In this document: positions 36,907 to 45,803 of the stretch, one piece after another
How the letters are laid out: every line of letters begins with the position of its first letter
How positions within the stretch are numbered: position 1 is the first letter of the stretch
Assembly: GCF_900044055.2 (NCBI RefSeq)
Contig: NZ_FCOX02000007.1
Span: 124,001-188,000 of the forward strand
DNA from: Caballeronia calidae
Lineage (GTDB): Bacteria; Pseudomonadota; Gammaproteobacteria; Burkholderiales; Burkholderiaceae
Direction: 5' to 3'
DNA length: 64,000 nucleotides
Made by a program: the position numbers and the translations under genes
Notes under the pieces: generated by a model
Seen by the model: only the letters and a program-made list of their open reading frames with translations
Databases searched by the model: none
What the model was told of the DNA's origin: nothing

Positions 36907-38754
36907 ATGCCTTTGCCTACCGCCCCGGCCAAGCTCGGCCATCTCCTACCGGCTGAAGAATACAAGGCCAAAGCCCGGCCTTCGAAGCAGTCGAAAAAAC
37001 AAGCCGCGGCGAGCGATGACGACGCGTACGGCGCGGTCGAGACCGTCGCCGCCGAACGTCCCGCGACCAACGCCGCGCACACGCTGCGCTCGATCGCGAG
37101 CGACGTGCTGACTCAGATTCCCGCCGAAGCGCACGCGGAAGCCGTCGTGCCGCCGCCCGCGCCCGGCACCGTGCCCACGCGCGGCCGAAAATCGAAACAG
37201 ACCGCGGCGCTGCTCCAGCCCGCGCCCGCCGCGCGCGCCACGCCGGGCGAAGCCGAAGTCCGCGCGGAGCGCGCCGGGACGCCCGTCGCGCCCGCGCCGG
37301 CCGCTGCCACGGAAACCCGCGCGCAGAGCAAACGCCGCAAGAGCGCGGCAGCCGAAACCGAACTGCGCAAGCTTTTCGTGCTCGATACCAACGTGCTGAT
37401 GCACGATCCGAGCTCGCTCTTCCGCTTCGAAGAACACGACGTCTATCTGCCGATGATGACGTTGGAAGAGCTCGACAACCACAAGAAGGGCATGTCGGAA
37501 GTGGCGCGCAACGCGCGTCAGGTGAGCCGCACGCTCGACGCGCTTGTCGCGGACGCGGGCAAGATGACCGAGGGCATTCCGCTCGCGTCGCAAGGCAACC
37601 GCGATGCGCTCGGCCGCCTCTACTTCCAGACGACGCTCACCGATATCGAGCCGGTCCAGGGCCTGCCCGTCGGCAAGGCGGATAACCAGATTCTCGGCGT
37701 CGTGCGCGCGCTGCAGAAGGAGCGTCCGGATCGCCAGGTCGTGCTGGTGTCGAAAGACATCAACATGCGCATCAAGGCGCACGCGCTCGGCCTGCCCGCC
37801 GAGGATTACTTCAACGATCAGGTTCTCGAGGACAAGGACCTGCTCTACTCGGGCGTGCGCGCGCTGCCGCAGGACTTCTGGACCCGGCACGCGAAGGGCA
37901 TGGAGAGCTGGCAGGACACCAAGACCGGCACGACGTACTACCGCGTCACCGGGCCGCTGTGCCCTTCGATGCTCGTCAACGAGTTCGTCTATCTCGAGCC
38001 GCAGAACGGCGAGCCGTCGTTCCACGCGGTCGTGCGCGAGCTGAACGGCAAGACCGCGCTCCTGCAGACGCTGCGCGACTACGGTCATCACAAGAACAAC
38101 GTGTGGGGCATCACGGCGCGCAACCGCGAGCAGAACTTCGCGCTCAACCTGTTGATGAACCCGGAAGTCGATTTCGTCACGCTGCTCGGTCAGGCGGGCA
38201 CCGGCAAGACGCTGATGGCGCTCGCCGCGGGCCTCGCTCAAGTGCTTGATGACAAGCGCTACAACGAGATCATCGTGACGCGCGCGACGGTGCCGGTCGG
38301 GGAGGATATCGGCTTTCTGCCCGGCACCGAGGAAGAGAAGATGCAGCCGTGGATGGGCGCCTTCGACGACAACCTCGAAGTCCTGCAGAAAACCGACGAC
38401 GCCGCCGGCGAATGGGGCCGCGCCGCGACGCAGGAGCTGATCCGCTCGCGCCTCAAGGTGAAGAGCATGAACTTCATGCGCGGCCGCACCTTCGTCGACA
38501 AGTACGTGATCATCGACGAGGCGCAAAACCTCACGCCGAAGCAGATGAAGACGCTCGTCACGCGCGCGGGCCCGGGCACGAAGATCGTGTGCCTCGGCAA
38601 CATCGCGCAGATCGACACGCCTTATCTGACTGAAGGCAGCTCGGGCCTCACGTATGTCGTCGATCGCTTCAAGGGCTGGACGCACAGCGGTCACGTGACG
38701 CTCGCGCGCGGCGAACGTTCGCGTCTCGCCGACTACGCGTCCGACATTCTGTAA
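36907..38754 (+). CDS. PIN domain-PhoH ATPase fusion protein (PhoH2 type)
   Basis: A 615-aa cytoplasmic protein. An Ala/Pro/Lys-rich low-complexity N-terminus (about 1-150) precedes a PIN nuclease domain that starts at LFVLDTNVLMHD (D160). The C-terminal PhoH ATPase has Walker A GQAGTGKT (428-435) and the DEAQN box (537-541). Such fusions are proposed to unwind and cut RNA. The long disordered N-terminal linker is unusual and compositionally unlike the domains. The ATG at 36907 has a GAGGGAAC ribosome site. It is monocistronic with a strong terminator. Confidence 0.9.
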   Translation: MPLPTAPAKLGHLLPAEEYKAKARPSKQSKKQAAASDDDAYGAVETVAAERPATNAAHTLRSIASDVLTQIPAEAHAEAVVPPPAPGTVPTRGRKSKQTAALLQPAPAARATPGEAEVRAERAGTPVAPAPAAATETRAQSKRRKSAAAETELRKLFVLDTNVLMHDPSSLFRFEEHDVYLPMMTLEELDNHKKGMSEVARNARQVSRTLDALVADAGKMTEGIPLASQGNRDALGRLYFQTTLTDIEPVQGLPVGKADNQILGVVRALQKERPDRQVVLVSKDINMRIKAHALGLPAEDYFNDQVLEDKDLLYSGVRALPQDFWTRHAKGMESWQDTKTGTTYYRVTGPLCPSMLVNEFVYLEPQNGEPSFHAVVRELNGKTALLQTLRDYGHHKNNVWGITARNREQNFALNLLMNPEVDFVTLLGQAGTGKTLMALAAGLAQVLDDKRYNEIIVTRATVPVGEDIGFLPGTEEEKMQPWMGAFDDNLEVLQKTDDAAGEWGRAATQELIRSRLKVKSMNFMRGRTFVDKYVIIDEAQNLTPKQMKTLVTRAGPGTKIVCLGNIAQIDTPYLTEGSSGLTYVVDRFKGWTHSGHVTLARGERSRLADYASDIL

Positions 38755-38776
38755 GCGCGCGGCATTCATCGCGATG

Positions 38777-38815
38777 AGCGGCCCGGCGGAGCGATCCGCC
38801 GGGCCGCTTTCTTTT
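38777..38815 (+). terminator. Strong Rho-independent terminator after PIN-PhoH gene
   Basis: A 14-bp perfect stem, AGCGGCCCGGCGGA with TCCGCCGGGCCGCT (38777-38790 and 38795-38808), is followed by TTCTTTT. Confidence 0.92.
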
Positions 38816-38950
38816 GTCTGAACGTTCCGCGGTTGCAACACTTACGGCATAAACTTCATGTAAATCCTCAAGACATCTTGCTGCACGCCCGTTCGGCGGA
38901 TTAGTATCGGCACACTGCCCTTTCTGGCGCGTTTTCGCTCGCCTATTGCA

Positions 38951-39910
38951 ATGCGTCGAATCTGGTTGCTGCTTCTCGTTGCCGTGGTGCTCGCCGCGTG
39001 TGGAACCGCGCCGCAGCAGACGGCGCGCAAGCCCGCCGCCAGCACGAACGCCAATCGCACCTACAAACCGCCGCCCGGCTTCCCGAATTTCGTCGATCAC
39101 AGCGTCGGGCGCGAGGAAATCTCCATTCAGGCGATGTCGCTCGTCGGCGTGCCGTACCGTTGGGGCGGCAATACGCCGGACGCCGGATTCGATTGCAGCG
39201 GGCTCGTGCGCTATGTCGTCGATCGCGCGGCGTCGGTCAATCTGCCGCGCACGACGGCGGAGATGAGTTCGCGCGGCGATTCCGTCGAGCCGGACGAAAT
39301 CGCGACGGGCGATCTGGTCTTCTTCAACACGACCGGGCGGCCGCATTCGCACGTGGGCATCTACGTCGGCAAATTGCGCTTCGTGAATGCGCCGTCGACG
39401 GGCGGCACCGTGCGGCTCGACTATCTGACGAATCCGTATTGGGCAAAGCGCTTCGACGGCATCCGGCGCGTTGCGGCGCCCAAGGCAGCGCCGACGCCGT
39501 TCGATGCGCCCACATACATGGCATCGCCGGCGCAGACGCCTGCGCCCGCTCCGGCGCCGGCCTACGCCCGGCAAGCAGCGCCGGCGAACGCCGACGCCTT
39601 CGAGCCGCCGCCCTCGTCCCTGAACGCGGCGCAGCGTCAGGCGCAGGCCGCGGGCGCGACCGCGCCTTCCGTCGCGACGATCAACGCGTCGTCCGATCCG
39701 ATCCAGGCCGCCGCCGACGCCTTCGAGCCGCCGCCGCCGACCTCGCGCGCCGCGCGCCAGCAGGCACGCGCTGCCCAGGCACCGGCCGAACCCGCGGACT
39801 CCACCGAACCGCCCGTGCGCGTGATGCGCGCGTCCACCGGCTCGCTCGCCGCGCCGCGCCCCGCACAAAGCGACGATCCCATCGCGCGCTTCGCCACTGG
39901 CAGCAACTGA
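38951..39910 (+). CDS. NlpC/P60 (C40) family lipoprotein endopeptidase
   Basis: A 319-aa lipoprotein. The lipobox VLAAC puts the acylated cysteine at C17. The peptidase domain (about 55-170) has catalytic C82 in GFDCSGLV and H134 in PHSHVGIYVG. The third polar residue appears to be Asn in FVNAPSTGG rather than the commoner His. Such enzymes cut gamma-D-Glu-diamino acid bonds in peptidoglycan. The C-terminal ~140 residues are Ala/Pro-rich and contain two copies of an ADAFEPPP-containing unit of about 50 residues. Confidence 0.9.
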   Translation: MRRIWLLLLVAVVLAACGTAPQQTARKPAASTNANRTYKPPPGFPNFVDHSVGREEISIQAMSLVGVPYRWGGNTPDAGFDCSGLVRYVVDRAASVNLPRTTAEMSSRGDSVEPDEIATGDLVFFNTTGRPHSHVGIYVGKLRFVNAPSTGGTVRLDYLTNPYWAKRFDGIRRVAAPKAAPTPFDAPTYMASPAQTPAPAPAPAYARQAAPANADAFEPPPSSLNAAQRQAQAAGATAPSVATINASSDPIQAAADAFEPPPPTSRAARQQARAAQAPAEPADSTEPPVRVMRASTGSLAAPRPAQSDDPIARFATGSN

Positions 39911-39967
39911 CGCGCGCTGTACGTCTCTGCTATCGTGTTCCGATCATCTTCATCGGAGCGCGGCATC

Positions 39968-40774
39968 ATGGACCTGGGACTCGCGGGCAAGGTCGTCCTG
40001 ATCACGGGCGGCAGCAAGGGAATCGGATTCGCATGCGCGAAAGCGTTCGCGAGCGAAGGCGCGAAAGTCGCGATCGTCTCGCGCGATGCCGCGAATCTCG
40101 CCCGCGCCCGCGAGCAGCTGGCGAGCGCCGGTCATCACGTCCATCTCGCCCGCGCCGATCTGCACGAGGCGCACAGCGCCGAGGATGTCGTCGAGGAAGC
40201 GAGCGCCGCGCTCGGACCGATCGATATTCTCATCAACAGCGCCGGCGCCGCGCGCCGCTACGATCCGGATACGCTCGATGCCGCCGCCTACAAGGCCGCG
40301 ATGGACGCCAAGTACTTCTCCTATGTCTATCCGCAGCAAGTGGTGCTGAAGCGCATGGCCGAGCGCCTGCGCAACGATCCGCAGACCGAGCCCGGCGCGA
40401 TCGTCAATATCGTCGGGATGGGCGGAAAGATCGCGACGGACATCCACATCGCGGGCGGCGCGGCCAATGCGGCGCTGATGCTCAACACGGTCGGGCTGGC
40501 GCATCACTATGCGAAGCTCGGCATCCGCATCAACGCGATCAATCCGGGCGCGACGCTGACCGAACGTGTCGAGGAAGCGCTCGAACTCGAAGCGACGCGC
40601 CAGGGCATCACGCGCGATCAGGTACTCGCCGACAGCCAGGCCAAAGTGCCGCTCGGGCGCTACGCGAAGCCGGAGGAAATCGCCGACGTGGCGCTCTTTC
40701 TGGCGAGCCGCCGCGCGAGTTACGTGTCGGGCGCGATCATTCCGATGGACGGAGTGTCGTCGCCGATCATCTGA
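39968..40774 (+). CDS. SDR-family protein with atypical active site
   Basis: A 268-aa short-chain dehydrogenase/reductase fold. The cofactor loop ITGGSKGIGFA (about 13-23) and the NSAGAA motif are normal. The expected Ser...YxxxK active site is replaced: after IVNIVGMGGKIATD comes IAGGAANAAL, with Gly and Asn where Tyr and Lys normally sit. A C-terminal GRYAKPEEIADVALFLAS block is typical of FabG-like proteins. It may be a non-catalytic or mechanistically different SDR. It starts 57 nt after the lipoprotein gene. Confidence 0.85.
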   Translation: MDLGLAGKVVLITGGSKGIGFACAKAFASEGAKVAIVSRDAANLARAREQLASAGHHVHLARADLHEAHSAEDVVEEASAALGPIDILINSAGAARRYDPDTLDAAAYKAAMDAKYFSYVYPQQVVLKRMAERLRNDPQTEPGAIVNIVGMGGKIATDIHIAGGAANAALMLNTVGLAHHYAKLGIRINAINPGATLTERVEEALELEATRQGITRDQVLADSQAKVPLGRYAKPEEIADVALFLASRRASYVSGAIIPMDGVSSPII

Positions 40775-40778
40775 CGCG

Positions 40779-40808
40779 CTTCGGCCCCGAAAGCGTTCGG
40801 GGCCGAAG
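40779..40808. terminator. Stable hairpin between convergent SDR and pit genes
   Basis: CTTCGGCCCCGAA (40779-40791) pairs perfectly with TTCGGGGCCGAAG (40796-40808) around AGCG. No T run follows on either strand, so it is a stable hairpin that may help end both transcripts. Confidence 0.5.
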
Positions 40809-40822
40809 GCAAGGTGGAACCC

Positions 40823-41833
40823 TTACAGGAAGCGGTGGCCGACCCACCAGCCCGCTGCCGCGAGCGCTGCGGATGCGGGAATGGTCAGAATCCACGCCCA
40901 CACGATATTGCCTGCGACGCCCCAGCGCACCGCGCTGAACTTCTGCGTCGCGCCGACGCCGACGATCGCGCCGGTGATCGTATGCGTCGTGGAAACGGGA
41001 ATGCCGAGGAACGACGCCATGAAGAGCGTGAGCGCCCCGCCCGTCTCCGCGCAGAATCCGCCGACGGGCTTGAGCTTCGTGATCTTCTGACCCATCGTCC
41101 GCACGATGCGCCAGCCGCCGAACAGCGTGCCCAGGCCCATCGAGAGATAGCAGAGACCGATCACCCAGATCGGCGGCGCTTCGGACGTCACGGAGGAATA
41201 GCCGGTCGCGATCAGCAGCATCCAGATGATGCCGATGGTCTTCTGCGCATCATTGCCGCCGTGGCCGAGCGAATACAGGCCGGCGGACACGAGCTGCAAG
41301 CGGCGGAAGCGCCGGTCGACCTTCGAAGGCGGCGTGCGGAAATACAGCCACGACACGAGCAGCATGAAGAACGAGCCGAGCACGAAGCCGAGCAGCGGCG
41401 AAATGAAAATGAACGCGACGGTTTTGAGCAGCCCGTCCCAGTTCAGCGATGCCCAGCCCGACTTGGCGAGCGCCGCGCCGACGAGACCGCCGATCAGCGC
41501 ATGCGACGAGCTCGAGGGAATGCCGTAGATCCACGTGACGATGTTCCAGCCGATCGCCCCCACGAGCGCGCCGAAGATGACGTAGTGATCGACGATTTCG
41601 GGATCGATCGTGCCCTTGCCGACGGTCGCGGCGACCTTCAGGTGGAAGATGAAATACGCGATGACGTTGAACGCCGCGGCGAACGCGACCGCCTGCTGCG
41701 GCTTGAGCACGCCGGTAGAAACGACCGTCGCGATGGAGTTGGCGGCGTCGTGAAAGCCGTTCATGAAGTCGAACGCGAGTGCGACTATGACGAGCAAGGC
41801 GACTGCCCAAATGGCAAGTTGAATCGAATGCAT
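40823..41833 (-). CDS. pit: PiT-family low-affinity phosphate transporter
   Basis: A 336-aa inner-membrane inorganic phosphate/cation symporter with about ten hydrophobic segments. The duplicated family signatures are visible: GFHDAANSIATVV (about 26-38) and GHGGNDAQKTIG in the second half. IPSSSSHALIGG and VSTTHTITGA are the paired substrate loops. It lies 94 nt after the DUF47 gene on the same strand. That pairing is common and suggests the DUF47 protein regulates it. Confidence 0.93.
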   Translation of the reverse strand: MHSIQLAIWAVALLVIVALAFDFMNGFHDAANSIATVVSTGVLKPQQAVAFAAAFNVIAYFIFHLKVAATVGKGTIDPEIVDHYVIFGALVGAIGWNIVTWIYGIPSSSSHALIGGLVGAALAKSGWASLNWDGLLKTVAFIFISPLLGFVLGSFFMLLVSWLYFRTPPSKVDRRFRRLQLVSAGLYSLGHGGNDAQKTIGIIWMLLIATGYSSVTSEAPPIWVIGLCYLSMGLGTLFGGWRIVRTMGQKITKLKPVGGFCAETGGALTLFMASFLGIPVSTTHTITGAIVGVGATQKFSAVRWGVAGNIVWAWILTIPASAALAAAGWWVGHRFL

Positions 41834-41927
41834 CAGTTGGTTTTGTTTTGACCGGTCTGGAAATGCGCTGCCGGTTTTTCGTGCGGGCGCGCTGGCTTGC
41901 CGCGCGCCGCGGGTTCGGACGACTTGA

Positions 41928-42554
41928 TCAGGCGTTTTCCAGCACGATGCCTTCGATGATGTTCGCGACGTCCTCGCACTTGTCGGTGATCGTCTCGAGC
42001 AGTTCGTAGATCGCCTTCAGCTTGATGAGCGTCTTCACGTCGTCTTCCTCGCGGAAGAGCTTCGACATCGCCGAGCGCAGCACGCGGTCGGCATCCGACT
42101 CGAGGCGGTCGATTTCCTCGCAGATCTTCAGGATCTCGCTTGCGCGCTTCATATCTGCCAGCAATTCGACGGCCTGCTGCACGCGCGTGACCGTGCTCGT
42201 GCAGATATGCGCGAGCTGGCTCGCCTCCGACGTCACGGAGCGCACGTCATACAGCGAAATGGCCGTGGCGACGTCCTCCATCAGGTCGAGGATGTCGTCC
42301 ATCGTGGTGATGAGCTTGTGGATTTCGTCGCGGTCGAGCGGCGTGATGAACGTCTTGTGCAGCAGATCGATGGTCTCGTGCGTGAGCTTGTCGGCGCGCT
42401 TTTCGTTCGCCTGCACGTTCTGCTTGTGGACCTCGGCTTCGTCGAGGTTGTCGATCAGGAGTTCGAGCTCGCGGCTGGCATCGACCATGCATTTCGCGTG
42501 CGCGTTGAAGATCTCGAAGAATTTGCCCTCGGTGGGCATGAAACGACCGAACAT
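41928..42554 (-). CDS. DUF47/PhoU-like regulator of phosphate transport
   Basis: A 208-aa all-helical cytoplasmic protein. EANEKRADKLTHET-like and CEEIDRLESDADRVLR repeats carry the E/D-rich motifs (ExxAD and ExxSD) of PhoU-like helical bundles that bind metals. The ATG at 42554 gives the conserved MFGRFMPTEGKFFEIF start, and an AACGGGAA ribosome site precedes it. It is encoded directly upstream of pit and probably modulates PiT activity. Confidence 0.9.
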   Translation of the reverse strand: MFGRFMPTEGKFFEIFNAHAKCMVDASRELELLIDNLDEAEVHKQNVQANEKRADKLTHETIDLLHKTFITPLDRDEIHKLITTMDDILDLMEDVATAISLYDVRSVTSEASQLAHICTSTVTRVQQAVELLADMKRASEILKICEEIDRLESDADRVLRSAMSKLFREEDDVKTLIKLKAIYELLETITDKCEDVANIIEGIVLENA

Positions 42555-42696
42555 GAAATTCCCGTTAAATGGGTCAGTTTTGAGGCGGACATCAAACTGA
42601 CATATTGTACCTGCGCACACTACCCCGCGCACCGCGCGTGCCTGACGCGCGACTTGCGGGTGTCGCGACACATTGACAGTGGATGCGGTGGAGCGT

Positions 42697-44085
42697 TTAT
42701 TCGCCGCCGTAGAAGTTCTGCGCGCCGGCGAAATTATCGAACTTCGTGTATTGGCCGTGGAAAGTCAGACGTACCGGACCGATCGGACCGTTACGCTGCT
42801 TGCCGATGATGATCTCGGCGGTGCCCTTGTCGGGGCTGTCGGGGTTGTAGACTTCGTCGCGGTAGATGAAAAGAATGACGTCCGCGTCCTGTTCGATAGC
42901 GCCCGATTCGCGCAGGTCCGACATGATCGGGCGCTTGTTCGGCCGCTGCTCGAGACCGCGGTTCAGCTGCGACAGCGCGATCACCGGCACGTCGAGTTCC
43001 TTCGCGAGACTCTTCAGCGAACGCGAAATTTCGGAGATTTCAGTCGCGCGGTTTTCGCCGCCGCCCGAGCCGCTCATCAGCTGCAAATAGTCGACGATGA
43101 TCAGACCGAGCTTGCCGCATTGCCGCGACAGACGGCGCGCGCGCGAGCGCAGTTCCATCGGGTTCAGACCGCCGGTTTCGTCGATGAAAAGCTGCGCCTC
43201 GCTCATTTTCTGCACGGCGTGCGTGAGCTTCGGCCAGTCTTCGTCGGTCAGCCGCCCCGTGCGCATGCGATGCTGGTCGAGCCGGCCGACCGAGCCGAGC
43301 ATACGCATCGTCAGTTGCGTGCCGGGCATTTCCATCGAGAACACTGCAACGGGCAAGCCGTATTCCACCGCGACGTATTCGCCGATATTCATCGAGAACG
43401 CGGTCTTACCCATCGACGGGCGGCCCGCCACGATGATCAGCTCGCCGCCGTGCATGCCCGAGGTCATGCGATCGAGATCGACGAAGCCTGTCGGCGTGCC
43501 GGTGACGTCGCTCGGATTGGCCGTGTGATAAAGCGTGTCGATGCGCTCGACGACCTGCGTCAGCAGCGGCCCGATCTCGAGAAAGCCCTGCGTGCCGCGC
43601 GAACCTTCCTCGGCGATCGAGAACACGCGCGCTTCGGCTTCATCGAGAATCTGGCGGACTTCCTTGCCTTGCGGATTGAAGGCGTCGGCGGAGATTTCAT
43701 CCGCGACCGAAACCAGGCGGCGCAGCACCGCGCGATCGCGCACGATTTCGGCATAGCGGCGGATATTCGCCGCGCTCGGCGTGTTTTGCGCCAGCGCGTT
43801 CAGATACGCGAGCCCGCCCACTTCCTCGGCCTTGCCGGCCATCGTGAGCGCTTCGTAGACGGTGATCACGTCCGCCGGACGCGTCGCCGCGATCAGCTTG
43901 CCGATGTGCTCGTAGATGATGCGATGGTCGTAGCGATAAAAATCGCCCTGATGCATGACATCGGCGATGCGGTCCCATGCGGCATTGTCCAGCAGCAGGC
44001 CGCCGATCACGGATTGCTCGGCTTCGATCGAGTGCGGCGGGACCTTCAGCGCGTCGAGTTGCGGGTCTTTGGACGGAGCGTTCAT
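42697..44085 (-). CDS. dnaB: Replicative DNA helicase DnaB
   Basis: A 462-aa hexameric 5'-3' helicase of the replication fork. The N-terminal domain (about 15-115) starts PPHSIEAEQSVIGGLLLD. The RecA-like domain has Walker A in GRPSMGKTAFS, GLIIVDYLQLMSG as Walker B, and the ALSQLNRGLEQR arginine region. The start at 44085 gives MNAPSKDPQLDALKVPPHS. It is the last gene after rpsF-priB-rpsR-rplI, separated from rplI by 110 nt that hold a terminator-like hairpin. Confidence 0.98.
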   Translation of the reverse strand: MNAPSKDPQLDALKVPPHSIEAEQSVIGGLLLDNAAWDRIADVMHQGDFYRYDHRIIYEHIGKLIAATRPADVITVYEALTMAGKAEEVGGLAYLNALAQNTPSAANIRRYAEIVRDRAVLRRLVSVADEISADAFNPQGKEVRQILDEAEARVFSIAEEGSRGTQGFLEIGPLLTQVVERIDTLYHTANPSDVTGTPTGFVDLDRMTSGMHGGELIIVAGRPSMGKTAFSMNIGEYVAVEYGLPVAVFSMEMPGTQLTMRMLGSVGRLDQHRMRTGRLTDEDWPKLTHAVQKMSEAQLFIDETGGLNPMELRSRARRLSRQCGKLGLIIVDYLQLMSGSGGGENRATEISEISRSLKSLAKELDVPVIALSQLNRGLEQRPNKRPIMSDLRESGAIEQDADVILFIYRDEVYNPDSPDKGTAEIIIGKQRNGPIGPVRLTFHGQYTKFDNFAGAQNFYGGE

Positions 44086-44122
44086 GGGGTGGGATTATCG
44101 AACAATGGCCGTGCGTGGACAA

Positions 44123-44159
44123 TAAAAAATGGCAGGAGCCATGAAGCTCCTGCCATTTT
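44123..44159 (-). terminator. Terminator downstream of rplI
   Basis: TGGCAGGAG (44130-44138) pairs with CTCCTGCCA (44147-44155). On the minus strand it is followed by TTTTTTATT. It separates the ribosomal protein genes from dnaB, which may be read by read-through or its own promoter. Confidence 0.85.
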
Positions 44160-44195
44160 CATACTGCTCGCGAGGCACGAAGCCTCGCCTGAAAC

Positions 44196-44651
44196 TTACG
44201 CGTGCTCGCCGAGCACCGACACCGTGACGTCGACCAGCACGTCCGTATGCAGCGCCACTTGAACCGGATGGTCGCCGACCATCTTGATCGGGCCTTGCGG
44301 CAGACGCACTTGCGCCTTTTCGACTTCCGCGAAGCCTTGCTTCTTCAGCGCGTCAGCGATGTCCGCGTTCGTGACCGAACCGAACAGACGGCCATCGACG
44401 CCAGCCTTCTGGCCGATCTGAACCGTGAAGCCGTTCAGCTTTTCGCCTTGCGCTTGTGCGGCTGCCAGCTTTTCAGCGGCGACCTTTTCGAGATCCGCGC
44501 GGCGAACTTCGAATTCAGCGATTGCGTCCTTGGTCGCGCGGCGAGCCTTCTTGCCGGGGATCAGGAAGTTACGTGCGTAGCCGTCCTTGACCTTGACGAT
44601 ATCGCCGAGGTTGCCCAGGTTGACGACCTTTTCCAAAAGAATGATTTGCAT
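44196..44651 (-). CDS. rplI: 50S ribosomal protein L9
   Basis: A 151-aa ribosomal protein. The N-terminal 23S-binding domain begins [17 protein letters not shown] and contains [13 protein letters not shown] long connecting helix (about 40-75) leads to the C-terminal domain with [17 protein letters not shown]. Length and order match the standard protein. It lies 28 nt after rpsR. Confidence 0.98.
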   Translation of the reverse strand: MQIILLEKVVNLGNLGDIVKVKDGYARNFLIPGKKARRATKDAIAEFEVRRADLEKVAAEKLAAAQAQGEKLNGFTVQIGQKAGVDGRLFGSVTNADIADALKKQGFAEVEKAQVRLPQGPIKMVGDHPVQVALHTDVLVDVTVSVLGEHA

Positions 44652-44679
44652 TTTTGGCTTTCCTTAGTGCGTCGTCTGA

Positions 44680-44955
44680 TTAGGCCTTGTGCAGGTCGGT
44701 GTACGGCAGGAGCGCCAGGAAACGCGCGCGCTTGATTGCCGTGTCGAGCTGGCGCTGATAGTGCGCCTTCGTGCCAGTCAGACGAGCCGGCGTGATCTTG
44801 CCGTTTTCGCCGATGAAGTCCTTCAGCGTTTCCGTGTCCTTGTAGTCGATGTACTCGACGCCGGCTGCCGTGAAACGGCAGAACTTCTTGCGCTTGAAGA
44901 GCGGGTTTTGTTGCTGACGACGCTTGTCGAATTTCTTACCAGTCGGGCGGGGCAT
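44680..44955 (-). CDS. rpsR: 30S ribosomal protein S18
   Basis: A 91-aa small-subunit protein. [18 protein letters not shown] and [33 protein letters not shown] are the S18 signature regions. The basic N-terminus is lysine-rich. The ATG lies 2 nt after the priB stop, implying translational coupling. Confidence 0.98.
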   Translation of the reverse strand: MPRPTGKKFDKRRQQQNPLFKRKKFCRFTAAGVEYIDYKDTETLKDFIGENGKITPARLTGTKAHYQRQLDTAIKRARFLALLPYTDLHKA

Positions 44956-44957
44956 GA

Positions 44958-45257
44958 TTAGTCCTTTCCAATGTCCTGCAATTCTGTGATGTGAAACACC
45001 AGGGTTCGCGCGTTACGGCTCTTTTTCGCCAGAAAGCCGGTGAAGCGTGTTTCGACGCCCATCGGACAGCTTTCCAGCTTGCCGCTCGCTTCGCCGGCCG
45101 CTACCGCCTGCATGGTCAGTTCGATCTTTCGGGCAATGCCCGCTTCGACGACTTCCGCTGCGTGTTGCAACGTGACGCTCGCGATCGGGATGCCGGCGGG
45201 CGTGTACCGCACCGGTTCGCGTTCCACGACGCTTGCTGTCAGTTGCAGCCGGTTCAC
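44958..45257 (-). CDS. priB: Primosomal replication protein N (PriB)
   Basis: A 99-aa single-OB-fold ssDNA-binding protein of the replication restart primosome. [21 protein letters not shown] is the conserved start, and a Lys-rich loop ([15 protein letters not shown]) fits DNA binding. It begins with GTG at 45257. Its place between rpsF and rpsR is the classical order and supports the call, since such small OB proteins are otherwise hard to assign. Confidence 0.95.
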   Translation of the reverse strand: MNRLQLTASVVEREPVRYTPAGIPIASVTLQHAAEVVEAGIARKIELTMQAVAAGEASGKLESCPMGVETRFTGFLAKKSRNARTLVFHITELQDIGKD

Positions 45258-45300
45258 TTAAAGTGTTCGATCCTGGTGGCTTGACAGTTCGAAACTGTCC

Positions 45301-45672
45301 TTAAGCCTGCGCTTCGGACGGCTGGCTGGCCGCCTTCTTGGCTTCTTCGCGCTGCACTTCCTTCATCATCGGCGACGGGCCGGTTTCGGCCTTCTTCATC
45401 TTGACGATGAGGTGACGCAGAACGGCGTCATTGAACTTGAACGCGTGCTCCAGCTCTTCGAGCGTGGCTTGATCGCATTCGATGTTCATGCAGACGTAGT
45501 GAGCCTTCGCGAGTTTCTCGATCATGTAGGCCAGTTGGCGGCGGCCCCAGTCCTCGATGCGGTGGATCTGGCCACCGTGCGACGTGATCGTGCCCTTGTA
45601 GCGCTCGATCATCGCGGGCACTTGCTCGCTCTGATCGGGGTGCACGATAAATACGATTTCGTAATGACGCAT
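45301..45672 (-). CDS. rpsF: 30S ribosomal protein S6
   Basis: A 123-aa ribosomal protein, partner of S18. [21 protein letters not shown] starts it, and [16 protein letters not shown] is the core motif. The C-terminal tail beyond about residue 95 is charged and variable, as usual. The ATG at 45672 has a good AAGGAG site. It leads the rpsF-priB-rpsR-rplI unit. Confidence 0.98.
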   Translation of the reverse strand: MRHYEIVFIVHPDQSEQVPAMIERYKGTITSHGGQIHRIEDWGRRQLAYMIEKLAKAHYVCMNIECDQATLEELEHAFKFNDAVLRHLIVKMKKAETGPSPMMKEVQREEAKKAASQPSEAQA

Positions 45673-45803
45673 ATTCACTCCTTGTGCTGACTTGTGGATT
45701 GAAGCCACCCGGGCGTCGGACCGGTGCGGCAAGTGAGAAGCCCAAGATTATAGCTTGATGACTCCGCTCACGCAAATGCAATTTCGAGCGTCTTTTCAAG
45801 CAG

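Noticed and set aside
36946..38841. 631-codon frame antisense to the PIN-PhoH gene
   Set aside because: Composition is typical of a GC-rich shadow frame and the sense strand carries complete PIN and PhoH motifs.
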